64,000 nt of DNA. Origin: Alkalibacter rhizosphaerae (GTDB lineage: Bacteria; Bacillota; Clostridia; Eubacteriales; Alkalibacteraceae). This document shows, piece by piece, positions 52,919 through 61,269 of the stretch. The stretch spans positions 620,001 through 684,000 of the forward strand of contig NZ_CP071444.1 in assembly GCF_017352215.1 (NCBI RefSeq), given 5' to 3'. The notes below the pieces were generated by a model. The model was not told where the DNA came from. It ran no database searches and saw only the letters and a list, made by a program, of their open reading frames with translations. The position numbers were made by a program, and so were the translations under genes. Positions within the stretch are counted from its first letter, which is position 1; every line of letters begins with the position of its first letter.

Positions 52919-53851
52919 TTATTTTACACCAAGTCTGTTCAATCGTTCTCCCAAAAAATCGCGGACCGGTATCATGTTCCATTCAAACAGACCGTACCCC
53001 AAACAACTGCCTGTAGCTACCTTGATATCTGCCATATCCAACAATTCTTCATGATTCTTGCAAGCTTCATCCAAAGCTTCCAGCAATCTTGTATCCAACG
53101 GCTTGTGATTGATGAACAAAATCAAGTATTCCAGTTTGCCGCTGGAGTCGATCTCCAGCTTATGATTTACATTTCGAAACATTCCCATCTCCATTCGCTG
53201 ATTGAACAATGTTTCCACTTCCAACGCCAATACCCGGTGTTGTTCGTCCCGAACAAACCCCTCCAGATCGGAAAAGCGTTTTTCAAATCCATTATAACCG
53301 GTCAAATCCCTGTCTCCATATTTTAGATCCAAAATGGAAAAGGTGGGGATCTTGCAGGCATTCCGCTCCTTGTCCAAGCACGGCCATTTGACAGCCAACA
53401 TGTCAAACCGGGTATTTTCATGTGGATTCACATAATCCCAATCAACAATAAAATAATCCGTTTCTTCGGAAGCGCTTCCCCAGTTGTTTTCCCTCAAGAT
53501 CGCTTGCTCGTATCCACGCACCTTTTCAGGATTTTCGAACAGCCACTGATTCATTTCTTTTTTCAGCAAGGGAATATGTTTTATATGGTCTTCAATGGTT
53601 TTCAGTTTATCTATGGCCGGAGAACCATGATCGCTTTTGTGCCGGTTTGTTGTGTGAGAATCGTCAAACTCCGCCCTGTATGTGTAGCGATTTGCTTCGA
53701 CACGCAAAAGCACACCTCCCCGATAATATACCTCTACCAGATTGTCTCTGATGGCCAGATCAAGGGTATCATCCGTTTTTACTGTAGCGAGCAATTGCCT
53801 CAATTCCCCTTCCAACAAATCCGTCATGAATCGATGTGAAAGTTCTCTCAT
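52919..53851 (-). CDS. Unknown 310-residue protein, possible PD-(D/E)xK nuclease fold
   Basis: No family recognised with confidence. It is soluble. A candidate nuclease-like core runs from YFIVDWDY through RFDMLAVKW (aspartate 150) to FSILDLKYGDRDL (D175-x-K177), the spacing and hydrophobic strands of a PD-(D/E)xK site. The N-terminal part has VEVYYRGGVLLRVEANRYTY, a beta-hairpin also seen in such proteins. The ATG follows GGAGGTGCGAT. No methyltransferase or phage gene is near. The nuclease idea rests on motif spacing by eye only. Confidence 0.55.
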   Translation of the reverse strand: MRELSHRFMTDLLEGELRQLLATVKTDDTLDLAIRDNLVEVYYRGGVLLRVEANRYTYRAEFDDSHTTNRHKSDHGSPAIDKLKTIEDHIKHIPLLKKEMNQWLFENPEKVRGYEQAILRENNWGSASEETDYFIVDWDYVNPHENTRFDMLAVKWPCLDKERNACKIPTFSILDLKYGDRDLTGYNGFEKRFSDLEGFVRDEQHRVLALEVETLFNQRMEMGMFRNVNHKLEIDSSGKLEYLILFINHKPLDTRLLEALDEACKNHEELLDMADIKVATGSCLGYGLFEWNMIPVRDFLGERLNRLGVK

Positions 53852-53959
53852 ATCGCACCTCCATATTGTGTAATTCAGAATATATTTATAACTTTATGGT
53901 ACCCATTCTCTTTCCTCAATAATCGTGTGTTTCAAGAATTTGTCAAACAAATATCAAAA

Positions 53960-53986
53960 TGAAAAAGAGTCGCCGGAGCGACTCTG
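53960..53986 (-). terminator. Terminator after lipoprotein gene
   Basis: AGAGTCGC and GCGACTCT pair around CGGA; on the minus strand TTTTTCATTTTG follows. Confidence 0.8.
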
Positions 53987-54004
53987 CTTTCCATACCATG
54001 ATTT

Positions 54005-55093
54005 TTATTGGATTTGCTGCACATAGGTCTGGTTTGCACCATCCAGATCCATTACCGATATTCTTCGTTGGGCATCGTTGTCATGCCAAAAGATCTTCCC
54101 TCCGGCGATATTTACGTCAAACATGTTTTCTGCCTTAAAAATCAAAGTCTCTTCTCTGGAATCCTTGTTTCTCCTGTAAAATCCCTGGTCTTCATTGTCC
54201 TGTCTTCTTCCGGACCAATAATAGTACAAAATTCCCTCGTATTCGTTCAGATAGTTCACCCATTTATCCGTGAACACCGTCTGTGCTTTTGCAACCGTAT
54301 CATATCGATAAGTGTTGCTCGTATTGTCTCTCAACTCGTAATAAAGATCTGTACCTCCCACATGAAACATTCCTCCGAAAGTATCCTCGATAATGGGTAC
54401 CGGCGATTGACTGCCGTCCAGGGGCATCTCATATATGTTGGTGACATATCCGCCATCCAGGTCTGCCATTACATAGATCCTGTCATTGATGATGGCCACG
54501 TTATCGTAAATATCCTCCAGTAAAAGTGTTTCCTCACTGCCATCGGCTTTCATGCGGTACAAACCGCCATCGATGACCTCCGTAAAGTAGAGGTATTCGT
54601 CTTGGAGGATCAAAACCCCAAAAGTCCCTTCCTTCAGGATCGAGAAACCGGTGCCATCCGTATTGATGCGAAAGATCCCATAAATGTCGAACCCGTCACC
54701 GCCTTCTTCGGGTGGTATCGATCCGGCTGCAAATACCACTCCTCCGCTGACATTCAGGTGGTGGAGTCTTCCTTCCAACAGCAGTTGACTCTCCCCGGTC
54801 TCGATGGATGTCGTCCAAATATTCCCCTCATACATGCGATCTACATGGAAGATCTGGCCTTCATAGGAGGCCGCCATACCCTGGTGGAGAAGATTGGTTG
54901 GCGCATTTCCAGGCCCTTTCAATGCCGCAAGATCGATGGATCCAGGAGGGTCGCCACTATCGGCCGGCGGAGGTATTTCTTCTCCATCCCCGGTCGCACC
55001 ATCATTGGAACCTCCGTTTGTACCACAGGCAATCAATGACAACATCAAGAAAAACAAAAGAATCACTACCCAGACAATTTTACTTTTTTTCAA
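54005..55093 (-). CDS. DUF5050-like beta-propeller lipoprotein
   Basis: About 362 residues. A signal peptide ends in SLIAC (lipobox), then a Gly/Asp/Pro linker (about 25-60), then repeated strands with GRLHHLNVSGGVVFAAG, DEYLYFTEVIDGGLYRMKADGSEE and NDRIYVMADLDGG. This is the repeat of DUF5050 propellers, which bind unknown ligands outside the cell. A TTG at 55093 is spaced about six bases from AGAAGGA and starts the signal peptide correctly (KKSKIVWVV); an upstream ATG would add a long non-signal leader. Downstream of the SdpI-like gene by 13 bases, so coupled. Confidence 0.75.
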   Translation of the reverse strand: MKKSKIVWVVILLFFLMLSLIACGTNGGSNDGATGDGEEIPPPADSGDPPGSIDLAALKGPGNAPTNLLHQGMAASYEGQIFHVDRMYEGNIWTTSIETGESQLLLEGRLHHLNVSGGVVFAAGSIPPEEGGDGFDIYGIFRINTDGTGFSILKEGTFGVLILQDEYLYFTEVIDGGLYRMKADGSEETLLLEDIYDNVAIINDRIYVMADLDGGYVTNIYEMPLDGSQSPVPIIEDTFGGMFHVGGTDLYYELRDNTSNTYRYDTVAKAQTVFTDKWVNYLNEYEGILYYYWSGRRQDNEDQGFYRRNKDSREETLIFKAENMFDVNIAGGKIFWHDNDAQRRISVMDLDGANQTYVQQIQ

Positions 55094-55106
55094 AGCAATC
55101 CTTCTT

Positions 55107-55487
55107 TCATTGTTTTTTTTGTGTATGACACCCATGGAGGTCGAACCGTTTTTTGAGTGCTCTCTCCGTCGGCCAGATCCCCAGGATCATAACGATCATT
55201 TGAAGATATGCAAATACAAGGTACTCCCAACCAAACTTATCCAGATCCAGGGGATACGCCCAAAAGAATAGCAGCGTAGCCAATAACAGAAGCAACCCGC
55301 TGTATGCCCAGACCTTGCCCATATACTTGTGGGCAAATTCCCAGGACTCCGGACTTGCCATGGATCGTTTCGTCCGATAACCGTAAATGTAATTGATTTT
55401 TCCGGGTACTTTTCTCTTCCATTTCCATCCGAAGAAAATCATCATCAAGGGAATCGAAAGATAAACCACAACAATAAACACTTTCAT
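55107..55487 (-). CDS. SdpI-family membrane protein
   Basis: 126 residues with three spans and the SdpI domain hallmark GYRTKRSMASPESWEFAHKYMG between spans 1 and 2. SdpI of Bacillus gives immunity to the SDP toxin and acts in signalling. No sdpC-like toxin gene is visible here. It lies 16 bases after the nitroreductase gene on the same strand and 13 bases before the propeller lipoprotein. Confidence 0.8.
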   Translation of the reverse strand: MKVFIVVVYLSIPLMMIFFGWKWKRKVPGKINYIYGYRTKRSMASPESWEFAHKYMGKVWAYSGLLLLLATLLFFWAYPLDLDKFGWEYLVFAYLQMIVMILGIWPTERALKKRFDLHGCHTQKKQ

Positions 55488-55503
55488 GGTGAACTCCTCA
55501 GAA

Positions 55504-56337
55504 TTAGGATGGGATCCAGGTGATCACGTATTCCTTGTCGTCCCACTCTGGTGCCGGCTCCGTTTGCTTCCAAGTTCCGTTCAGGCCCAGTTCTTTGGCC
55601 GTCCATTCGAAATGACACATGGCGATCCCCATGTCGTTCATTTGTATGTCGTATTCACCAACCCCGTATCCCTTGTTTCGCTCCAGAAAAAGATGATATG
55701 CATTTTCTTTTTTCAAGATCCTCCATGGCTGCTTGTTGGATGCACTGGGGCCCAATCGCACCATTTCCAACACGGTCCTGTAATCACCGGCTTTTTCTTC
55801 CAATAAGGCTTCATCCTGATCTCCATCGTAGAATAGGCTCTTCCAAGGTTTTCGCTTGTCGGCTCCGATGGTTTTACGCATGGTGGTTTCAAAGATCCGC
55901 TGTTTGTCTTTCTTGAATCCCACTGGCGTCACCAATGGCATGTATTCATTTTCTTTTACCCCGGCATTCTCTCCGAATGCTTCCTTGTCAAAGGTACCAC
56001 CCAACCAACAGGTTTGGACCCCCAGATCCGTTGCAAACAGAACCAATTCTTCAAACAGATATCCCAGACTTCGTGCATCCGTCTCCGATTTGTCCAGCAA
56101 TGCCGCTACATATTGAGACGCACCGGAAATAAAACCATAGGTTCCCAACTGCTGCTTTTCCTCTCCCGGATCCAGATCCATAAACACGAAGCGTACACGC
56201 AGTTTTGTGTTTTTATTCAGCTCCTCCAAGAGAACCAATAGTTCTTTCTTTGTTTCGTCGTTCAACTTTTCCTCATTATAGGTTCTGGTTGATTTGCGTT
56301 CCTTGATCAACGTTGTAACATCATGCTTGAAATTCAT
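55504..56337 (-). CDS. Nitroreductase-family protein (TM1586 type)
   Basis: A 277-residue FMN protein of the nitroreductase superfamily. It opens DVTTLIKERKSTRTYNEEKL, holds QTCWLGGTFDKEAF in the middle and VRLGPSASNKQPWRI in the second half. The double-length single chain matches the TM1586-like branch, in which one polypeptide forms a pseudo-dimer. Substrate unknown. The ATG follows GGAGGGTTACT. First gene of a three-gene run with SdpI and the lipoprotein. Confidence 0.85.
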   Translation of the reverse strand: MNFKHDVTTLIKERKSTRTYNEEKLNDETKKELLVLLEELNKNTKLRVRFVFMDLDPGEEKQQLGTYGFISGASQYVAALLDKSETDARSLGYLFEELVLFATDLGVQTCWLGGTFDKEAFGENAGVKENEYMPLVTPVGFKKDKQRIFETTMRKTIGADKRKPWKSLFYDGDQDEALLEEKAGDYRTVLEMVRLGPSASNKQPWRILKKENAYHLFLERNKGYGVGEYDIQMNDMGIAMCHFEWTAKELGLNGTWKQTEPAPEWDDKEYVITWIPS

Positions 56338-56401
56338 AGTAACCCTCCAGTCTTTATATAAGCATTATACCCATATCCACGAAGGCAATACAACAGGCAA
56401 A

Positions 56402-56432
56402 AAAAATCAGGACTCCGAAGAGTCCTGATTTC
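56402..56432 (-). terminator. Terminator after second glycyl radical enzyme
   Basis: AAATCAGGACTC and GAGTCCTGATTT pair perfectly around CGAA, with eight T on the minus strand. Confidence 0.9.
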
Positions 56433-56441
56433 TAGTTAAGA

Positions 56442-58892
56442 TCAAATACTATGTTCCGCACGGGAGATGATGTCTTCCTGCATTGCAGGAGTCATGTCAA
56501 CAAAATATGCGCTGAACCCAGCGATACGAACAACCAGGTTGTGATATTCCTCGGGCTTGGCCTGTGCTTTTCTCAGTGTGGCGGAATCTACGATGTTGTA
56601 CTGCACTTCCATGCCACCCATGTCAAAATATGCCTTGGTAGCATCTTCCAGCTTAGTAATGCCGTCGTTGCCTCGCAGGGCCGTCGGGTGGATCCTTAAA
56701 TTGAGGGCCATCCCGTCCATGAAGCGAGAATGATCAAAGCTGGTGGACGATACAAATACAGACGTTGGTCCGTTGACATCTCTGCCTTGCGCGGGACTGG
56801 AAGCATCTGCAATAGGAGTACCCGCCTTCCTTCCATCCGGTGTTGCCCAGGTGATCTCACCCTGCACCACATGGTCTGAAGCGCCAAAGGTACCGCACTT
56901 GTACACATCACAACGGTGAGTGGAGAAATCTCTGGAAATATTATAATACAGATCCACAACATACTTCATTTCTGCGTCGGCATAAGGATCTGCGTTGCCG
57001 TAATGCGGGACTTCATTCAGGATCTTTTGACGCAACATTTCATAACCCTCCCAGTCGGCAAGGATCGCATCCAGATACTCTTTCCCAGAGACCAGCTTCT
57101 TGTCAAAGATCATGTACTTCAGTGCTGTCAAGCTGTCGGCCGTCGTAGCAAGTCCGGTTGCCGTGCCGCCGTATGAATTATACTTTGCCCCGCCTTCCGA
57201 TACATCCTTGCCGCTTTCCATGCATCCCGTGGTGGAAATGGAGAGGTTGGGAAATGGGAATATTCGGGGATATTCATGCTCCGTGTAGTTGTTGAGTGTT
57301 GCTGACCATGTAAGCATCCAAGTCGTGATCTTTTCAAAAGCAGCACGGACTTCATCCATGGATCTCATATCCGTCAAATACCCGGAACGCAATTTCTCCG
57401 GGACCTGGGCTCCGTTCATGGGGTTGATGCCGTTGTTGAGGGCCATGTTCAATGCTATGGCCCAGTATATGCCGCTGTGGGACATGGACGATCCATTGGG
57501 CGCCGGATAGTCACATCCGGATCCGGTGATCTCCTGGCAACCGATAAATGCGAAGTTTCTGGCATCCTCCAACGTAAAACCAAGTTCCCGTATGATCGCG
57601 GGTACGATCACTTCGTCATTCTGAAGAAGGGGCAAACCGCCTACACGCATAGAAGTCGCCATGGCACAATCCCAAATTTCCTTTGGTGTATTCTTGTTTG
57701 TACGCAGCGATACGGTGGGCTCATGCAGCTCCAAACGGGACATGGCTTCCAGTACCATGTAGGAAACGGGATTTGTTGCATCTTCACCGGTCTCAGGGAC
57801 GAGGCCGCCGATGGTGGTATGCTGGCCAAGGTGACCGATACCTGCGGTCTGCTGCATCTTGCCGAAGCCGCCGCCATATAGTGTGTTGATTTTAAGGAAG
57901 AAAGCATCCACAAGTTCCTGTGCTTCGTCCATGGTGATCCTGCCTGCTTCCAAGTCTGCCTGGAGATAGGGCCATGTATAATAATCGAATCTGCCGATGC
58001 TTGTAACTCCGGGATCGTTGTCGACCTTGAGGAACAAATTGTACATCATGACCTGCTGGCAAGCTTCCCAGAAGGTGCGTGCCGGTTTCTCGGCGATCCA
58101 GTCAAGGCCTTCCGCCATCTTTTCAAACTCTGCTTTTTTCTCGGCGGTCAATGCTGTCTTTGCCTTTTCTCTTGCGCAATCCGCATAACGACGGGTCATG
58201 GTGATCGCTCCGTCACAGGCAACCGTAGCAGCCTTGTAGAAGATGTACTTGCCCATGTTGTCGCCCTGTACATTGCCTTCATGATCATCCAGCCAATTCT
58301 GGGCTTGCTTGCGTATATCTGCATAACCGCGTTTGAGGATATTCTGGAAACCTGGCGTCAAATGCCCCGGAGGCAACATCGTCGGGAAACCTCCAACTTT
58401 TCCATAGTCCGAAGCTTGCAGATTGAAAAAGTCCATGGCTCCATCCGGCAGCCATTCTTCCGGCATGACGTTTCCGTATGCAGCCATTTGCTGTTTGAAA
58501 ATATCACGCAGCTCTTTCAGGTCTGCCGGGGAGATCGCCAGCTTCTGGTGGGAATATAGGGGATCGTCGTCGGGCGCATGGTGCAGACCATCCTCCCCAA
58601 TGGGCCAGGTGTTCTCAATATCCGCCATGAGCCAATAGGTGCCGTTGGCAGCGCCCCAGCTCTTGTTTCCAAGGTCACCTGCAAAGTACTCGTCTTCCCT
58701 GATTTCGATGGGCATGTTGGAAATGACGTGATGGGACACATAAGGCTTCTCAAGCATTGGTGGATAATTTCGATATTTTTGCGATGCTTCCAGCTTTAAA
58801 CGAGCCTTTTCTGCATCTGCAATAATGGTTCTGTCGCGAACCTTGTCCCGCATTCTTTCAATGCGTTCTGTAACCGGTTTGAACGTATACAT
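56442..58892 (-). CDS. Second glycyl radical enzyme, unusual GCQE active site, no adjacent activase
   Basis: The 816-residue protein has the PFL-like fold with the thiyl cysteine at 452 in FAFIGCQEITGSGCDYP (C-x-E, E454) and the radical glycine at 792 in VVRIAGFSAYFVDM. GCQE is unlike the GCVEP loop of the first enzyme and unlike PFL, choline lyase (GCVEPQ) or 4-hydroxyphenylacetate decarboxylase (GCLE). The N-terminal loop PPGHLTPGFQNIL replaces GHFNANYGKV. The ATG follows AAGGAGGTCAATC. It is monocistronic with a strong terminator. No activase is within the flanking genes; the one at 23.3-24.3 kb may serve it. Substrate unknown. Confidence 0.88.
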   Translation of the reverse strand: MYTFKPVTERIERMRDKVRDRTIIADAEKARLKLEASQKYRNYPPMLEKPYVSHHVISNMPIEIREDEYFAGDLGNKSWGAANGTYWLMADIENTWPIGEDGLHHAPDDDPLYSHQKLAISPADLKELRDIFKQQMAAYGNVMPEEWLPDGAMDFFNLQASDYGKVGGFPTMLPPGHLTPGFQNILKRGYADIRKQAQNWLDDHEGNVQGDNMGKYIFYKAATVACDGAITMTRRYADCAREKAKTALTAEKKAEFEKMAEGLDWIAEKPARTFWEACQQVMMYNLFLKVDNDPGVTSIGRFDYYTWPYLQADLEAGRITMDEAQELVDAFFLKINTLYGGGFGKMQQTAGIGHLGQHTTIGGLVPETGEDATNPVSYMVLEAMSRLELHEPTVSLRTNKNTPKEIWDCAMATSMRVGGLPLLQNDEVIVPAIIRELGFTLEDARNFAFIGCQEITGSGCDYPAPNGSSMSHSGIYWAIALNMALNNGINPMNGAQVPEKLRSGYLTDMRSMDEVRAAFEKITTWMLTWSATLNNYTEHEYPRIFPFPNLSISTTGCMESGKDVSEGGAKYNSYGGTATGLATTADSLTALKYMIFDKKLVSGKEYLDAILADWEGYEMLRQKILNEVPHYGNADPYADAEMKYVVDLYYNISRDFSTHRCDVYKCGTFGASDHVVQGEITWATPDGRKAGTPIADASSPAQGRDVNGPTSVFVSSTSFDHSRFMDGMALNLRIHPTALRGNDGITKLEDATKAYFDMGGMEVQYNIVDSATLRKAQAKPEEYHNLVVRIAGFSAYFVDMTPAMQEDIISRAEHSI

Positions 58893-59213
58893 GATTGACC
58901 TCCTTAGTATGAAAATCTACTGATAGCATGTTTTTTAATACATTCAGTATATCATACGGAGAGAAACATGCATCTACGGTTTCCCCGGATTCATCATGCG
59001 ATTTATTCATGCATTCATGCAATAAATACAGTCTACATACTAATATTTTAAAAATATACTCTATCAGTGCTTGAAAAGTATTTCATTCCTCTACTATATA
59101 TTCCAAATGTACGCCATTGAACAGACTTTATCTGCTGTTGTGTTTTTTATTGCTAATAATGGGTATACTTTTATAATTCATATTGAGATTAAAATGTTAA
59201 AGGAGATAAGGAA
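58893..59213. other. AT-rich intergenic region
   Basis: 321 bases, clearly more AT-rich than the flanks. It contains TTTATTCATG and CATGCAATAAA (around 59000-59025) as an imperfect inverted repeat and the rhodanese promoter at the right end. No reading frame with a ribosome site was seen. Confidence 0.5.
59150..59177 (+). promoter_or_regulatory. Promoter for rhodanese lipoprotein gene
   Basis: TTGCTA and TATAAT with a 16-base spacer, ending 36 bases before the ATG. Confidence 0.6.
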
Positions 59214-59612
59214 ATGAAAAAAAATTTATTTTTAGGTTTATTAATCGCCATTTTGGTTGCGGTTGTTGTCTCAGGATGTTCTTCTGAGTCTAAACCAATG
59301 TATGTAGATATTTCAGCAAAAGATGCTAAAGAATTGCTTGATAATAATCCTGACGTCGTAGTCATTGATGTATCACCCAATTATGATCAAGGTCACATTC
59401 CTGGAGCAATAAACTATTACTTGGGCGATGGTTCATTAGATGAAGCAATTTCTACGCTTGATAAAAGCAAAACCTACCTGATCTACTGCCATGTAGACAG
59501 TGTGGCAATTGCTGGCGCTGAAAAGCTAATAGAAGCCGGCTTTGAAAAAGTATACAGACTGGAAGGAAATTATTCTGCTTGGGTCGAGGAAGGATATCCA
59601 GTAGAAAAGTAG
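59214..59612 (+). CDS. Rhodanese-domain lipoprotein
   Basis: 132 residues: a signal peptide ending in VVVSGC (lipid anchor at cysteine 22) followed by a single rhodanese domain (about 30-130). VIDVSPNYDQGHIPGAINY is the usual first half; the active cysteine is at 92 in YLIYCHVDSVAIAG. It probably handles sulfane sulfur outside the membrane. Its codons favour A and T far more than neighbouring genes, and an integrase fragment follows within 17 bases, both signs of horizontal arrival. ATG follows AAAGGAGATAAGGAA. Confidence 0.85.
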   Translation: MKKNLFLGLLIAILVAVVVSGCSSESKPMYVDISAKDAKELLDNNPDVVVIDVSPNYDQGHIPGAINYYLGDGSLDEAISTLDKSKTYLIYCHVDSVAIAGAEKLIEAGFEKVYRLEGNYSAWVEEGYPVEK

Positions 59613-59628
59613 TTATTACACAATTTAA

Positions 59629-59739
59629 GATATCGCGCAGATGCTCGGCCACTCGTCTTTGCAGACGACAAGGGAAGTATATCTCCACTATGGAGCTGAA
59701 GATTTACGCAAACTGGTTAATGACATGTATAGAGGCTGA
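59629..59739 (+). pseudogene. 3' remnant of a tyrosine recombinase (phage/element integrase)
   Basis: From 59629 the plus strand reads 36 codons ending in TGA: the pattern DIAQMLGHSSLQTTREVY then HYGAEDLRKLV. LGHSSxxTTxxxY is the C-terminal catalytic box of tyrosine recombinases, with the box histidine and the nucleophile-region tyrosine. The codon just before (59626-59628) is TAA, and nothing upstream continues the protein, so only the end survives. It lies about 90 bases from the 3' end of tRNA-Arg, the usual target of such integrases. Confidence 0.8.
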
Positions 59740-59753
59740 AAAGCCTTTTTTAC
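59733..59753 (+). terminator. Terminator after integrase remnant
   Basis: AGGCT and AGCCT pair around GAAA, followed by TTTTTTAC and more T; it overlaps the last codons of the integrase fragment. Confidence 0.6.
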
Positions 59754-59793
59754 TTTTTTTCTTACTTGGGTGTTATAAAGGTGTTATTTTGTA

Positions 59794-59816
59794 AATAAAA
59801 AAAGCGCCGAAGCGCT
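59794..59816 (-). terminator. Terminator of tRNA transcript
   Basis: AGCGC and GCGCT pair around a CGAA loop; on the minus strand TTTTTTTATTT follows, 14 bases beyond the tRNA-Arg 3' end. Confidence 0.8.
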
Positions 59817-59829
59817 GAAACTGTTGGTA

Positions 59830-59905
59830 TGGCGTGCCCGGAGGGACTCGAACCCCCGACGAACAGATTCGAAGTCTGCCACTCTATCCACTGAGCTACG
59901 GGCAC
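59830..59905 (-). tRNA. tRNA-Arg (UCG)
   Basis: A 76-nt cloverleaf on the minus strand: acceptor GTGCCCG/CGGGCAC, D-arm AGCTCAGTGGATAGAGT, anticodon loop CTTCGAA (anticodon UCG, reads CGA), T-arm GGGGGTTCGAGTCCCTC, and an encoded CCA end. Its 3' end faces the integrase remnant. Confidence 0.95.
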
Positions 59906-59953
59906 AACACATGCATTTAAAAAAATGAACCGATGGCTCATTTTCAAACAAAA

Positions 59954-60028
59954 TGGAGCGAAAGACGGGATTTGAACCCGCGACCCTCGCCTTGGCAAGG
60001 CGATGCTCTACCACTGAGCCACTTTCGC
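59954..60028 (-). tRNA. tRNA-Gly (GCC)
   Basis: A 75-nt cloverleaf on the minus strand: acceptor GCGAAAG/CTTTCGC, anticodon loop TTGCCAA (anticodon GCC), T-arm with GGTTCAAATCC, discriminator T and encoded CCA. It is 48 bases upstream of tRNA-Arg and probably co-transcribed. Confidence 0.95.
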
Positions 60029-60197
60029 ATATCAATGTTCTCAATCGAACTTGCTTTTATATTATACTCAGTATCCAACAATTAATCAAGAGTGTTTTTT
60101 GCTTTTTTCCAACAAATACCTTCATTGAGAGACAACATGTGTTTATATTCCGCCATGGTGGATACAAAGTATGATAGAAACCAAAGGAGGTAGCAGC

Positions 60198-60731
60198 ATG
60201 AATTTTTTACATTTGGCAAAGAAACGATATTCCTGCAGACTCTACAAAGATCTGCCGGTGGAAAAAGAGAAGTTGGAGTATGTGTTGGAAGCCGGTCGGG
60301 TCGCTCCCACGGCAAAAAATCTGCAACCCCATCGTGTTTTGGTCCTGCAAAAGAAAGAAAATCTGGAGAAATTGTCGGAAGCGGCACGGATCTACGACGC
60401 TCCTGTGGCCTTGGTGGTGTGTAAAGACAAAAACGATTCCTGGGTCCGTCCCCTGGATGGAAAGGAACACGGAGACGTGGACGCTTCCATCGTCACGGAT
60501 CACATGATGCTTGCCGCCACAGAACAGGGATTGCAATCGGTTTGGATCTGTTTCTTTGATGCCGTCCGGTTGAAGGAAAATTTTTCCTTGCCGGAAAATT
60601 TGGAACCGGTGAATATCCTGGTAATGGGCTATGGTGCCGACGAACCCAAATCAGAGCTGCGACACAAGGAAATGCGCCGGCCCTTGGAAGAGACCTTTTA
60701 CTTTGAATCTTTTGGGGAGGTGAAATCATGA
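60198..60731 (+). CDS. Nitroreductase-family flavoprotein
   Basis: 177 residues with the short nitroreductase fold: FLHLAKKRYSCRLYKDLPVEKE, EAGRVAPTAKNLQPHRVLVLQ and DASIVTDHMMLAATEQGLQSVWICFFD. It would reduce nitro compounds, quinones or similar with NAD(P)H through FMN. The ATG at 60198 follows AAAGGAGGTAGCAGC. It overlaps the next gene by four bases. Confidence 0.9.
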   Translation: MNFLHLAKKRYSCRLYKDLPVEKEKLEYVLEAGRVAPTAKNLQPHRVLVLQKKENLEKLSEAARIYDAPVALVVCKDKNDSWVRPLDGKEHGDVDASIVTDHMMLAATEQGLQSVWICFFDAVRLKENFSLPENLEPVNILVMGYGADEPKSELRHKEMRRPLEETFYFESFGEVKS

Positions 60732-61228
60732 CAAGCTTGTTTCAAGACGACCTGAACACAGCCATGGAATCCATGGCCAAAGGCGGCGCCTTTTTAACGG
60801 TTTCCGATGGAGAACGGACCAACACCATGACCATCGGCTGGGGCTATGTGGGGCATCAGTGGCAGATGCCGGTTTTTGTGGCATTGGTACGCAAATCCCG
60901 CTATACCTATGAGATCCTGGAAAAAGGAACGGAATTCACGGTCAGCATCCCCGTACTGGGTACCATGAAAAAAGCCTTGGGGATCTGCGGAACAACATCC
61001 GGTCGGGACGGCAACAAGTTTGAAAAGGCGGAGTTGACCCTTTCACCCGGTAAAACCGTAGGTGTTCCGGTCATCGCCGGTTGCGGCAACTATATGGAAT
61101 GCCGAATCGTTTACCGACAGGATATGGTCCCTTCCCAACTGGATCCTGCGCTGCGGGAAGTCCATTATGAGAAAAAGAACAACGACTACCACACCCTCTA
61201 CTTTGGGGAGATCCTGCAAAGCTACTAA
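60728..61228 (+). CDS. Flavin reductase-like FMN-binding split-barrel protein
   Basis: 166 residues. KGGAFLTVSDGERTNTMTIGWGYVGHQWQMPVFVALVRKSRYTYEIL shows the FMN-binding split barrel of the flavin reductase-like family (PF01613). The following TVSIPVLGTMKKALGICGTTSGRDGNKFEKAEL fits. It may supply reduced flavin to, or work with, the nitroreductase with which it is translationally coupled. Confidence 0.88.
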   Translation: MTSLFQDDLNTAMESMAKGGAFLTVSDGERTNTMTIGWGYVGHQWQMPVFVALVRKSRYTYEILEKGTEFTVSIPVLGTMKKALGICGTTSGRDGNKFEKAELTLSPGKTVGVPVIAGCGNYMECRIVYRQDMVPSQLDPALREVHYEKKNNDYHTLYFGEILQSY

Positions 61229-61235
61229 AAAATAA

Positions 61236-61262
61236 CGGCCGGAATATTTCCGGCCGCTTCTT
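61236..61262. terminator. Terminator between flavin reductase and MoaD genes
   Basis: CGGCCGGAA and TTCCGGCCG pair perfectly around TAT, followed by CTTCTTTT. Confidence 0.8.
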
Positions 61263-61269
61263 TTATAGT

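Noticed and set aside
59579-59794. A 71-residue plus-strand reading frame overlapping the rhodanese end
   Set aside because: It is out of frame with the integrase match; the shorter frame at 59629-59739 carries the recognisable recombinase motif.
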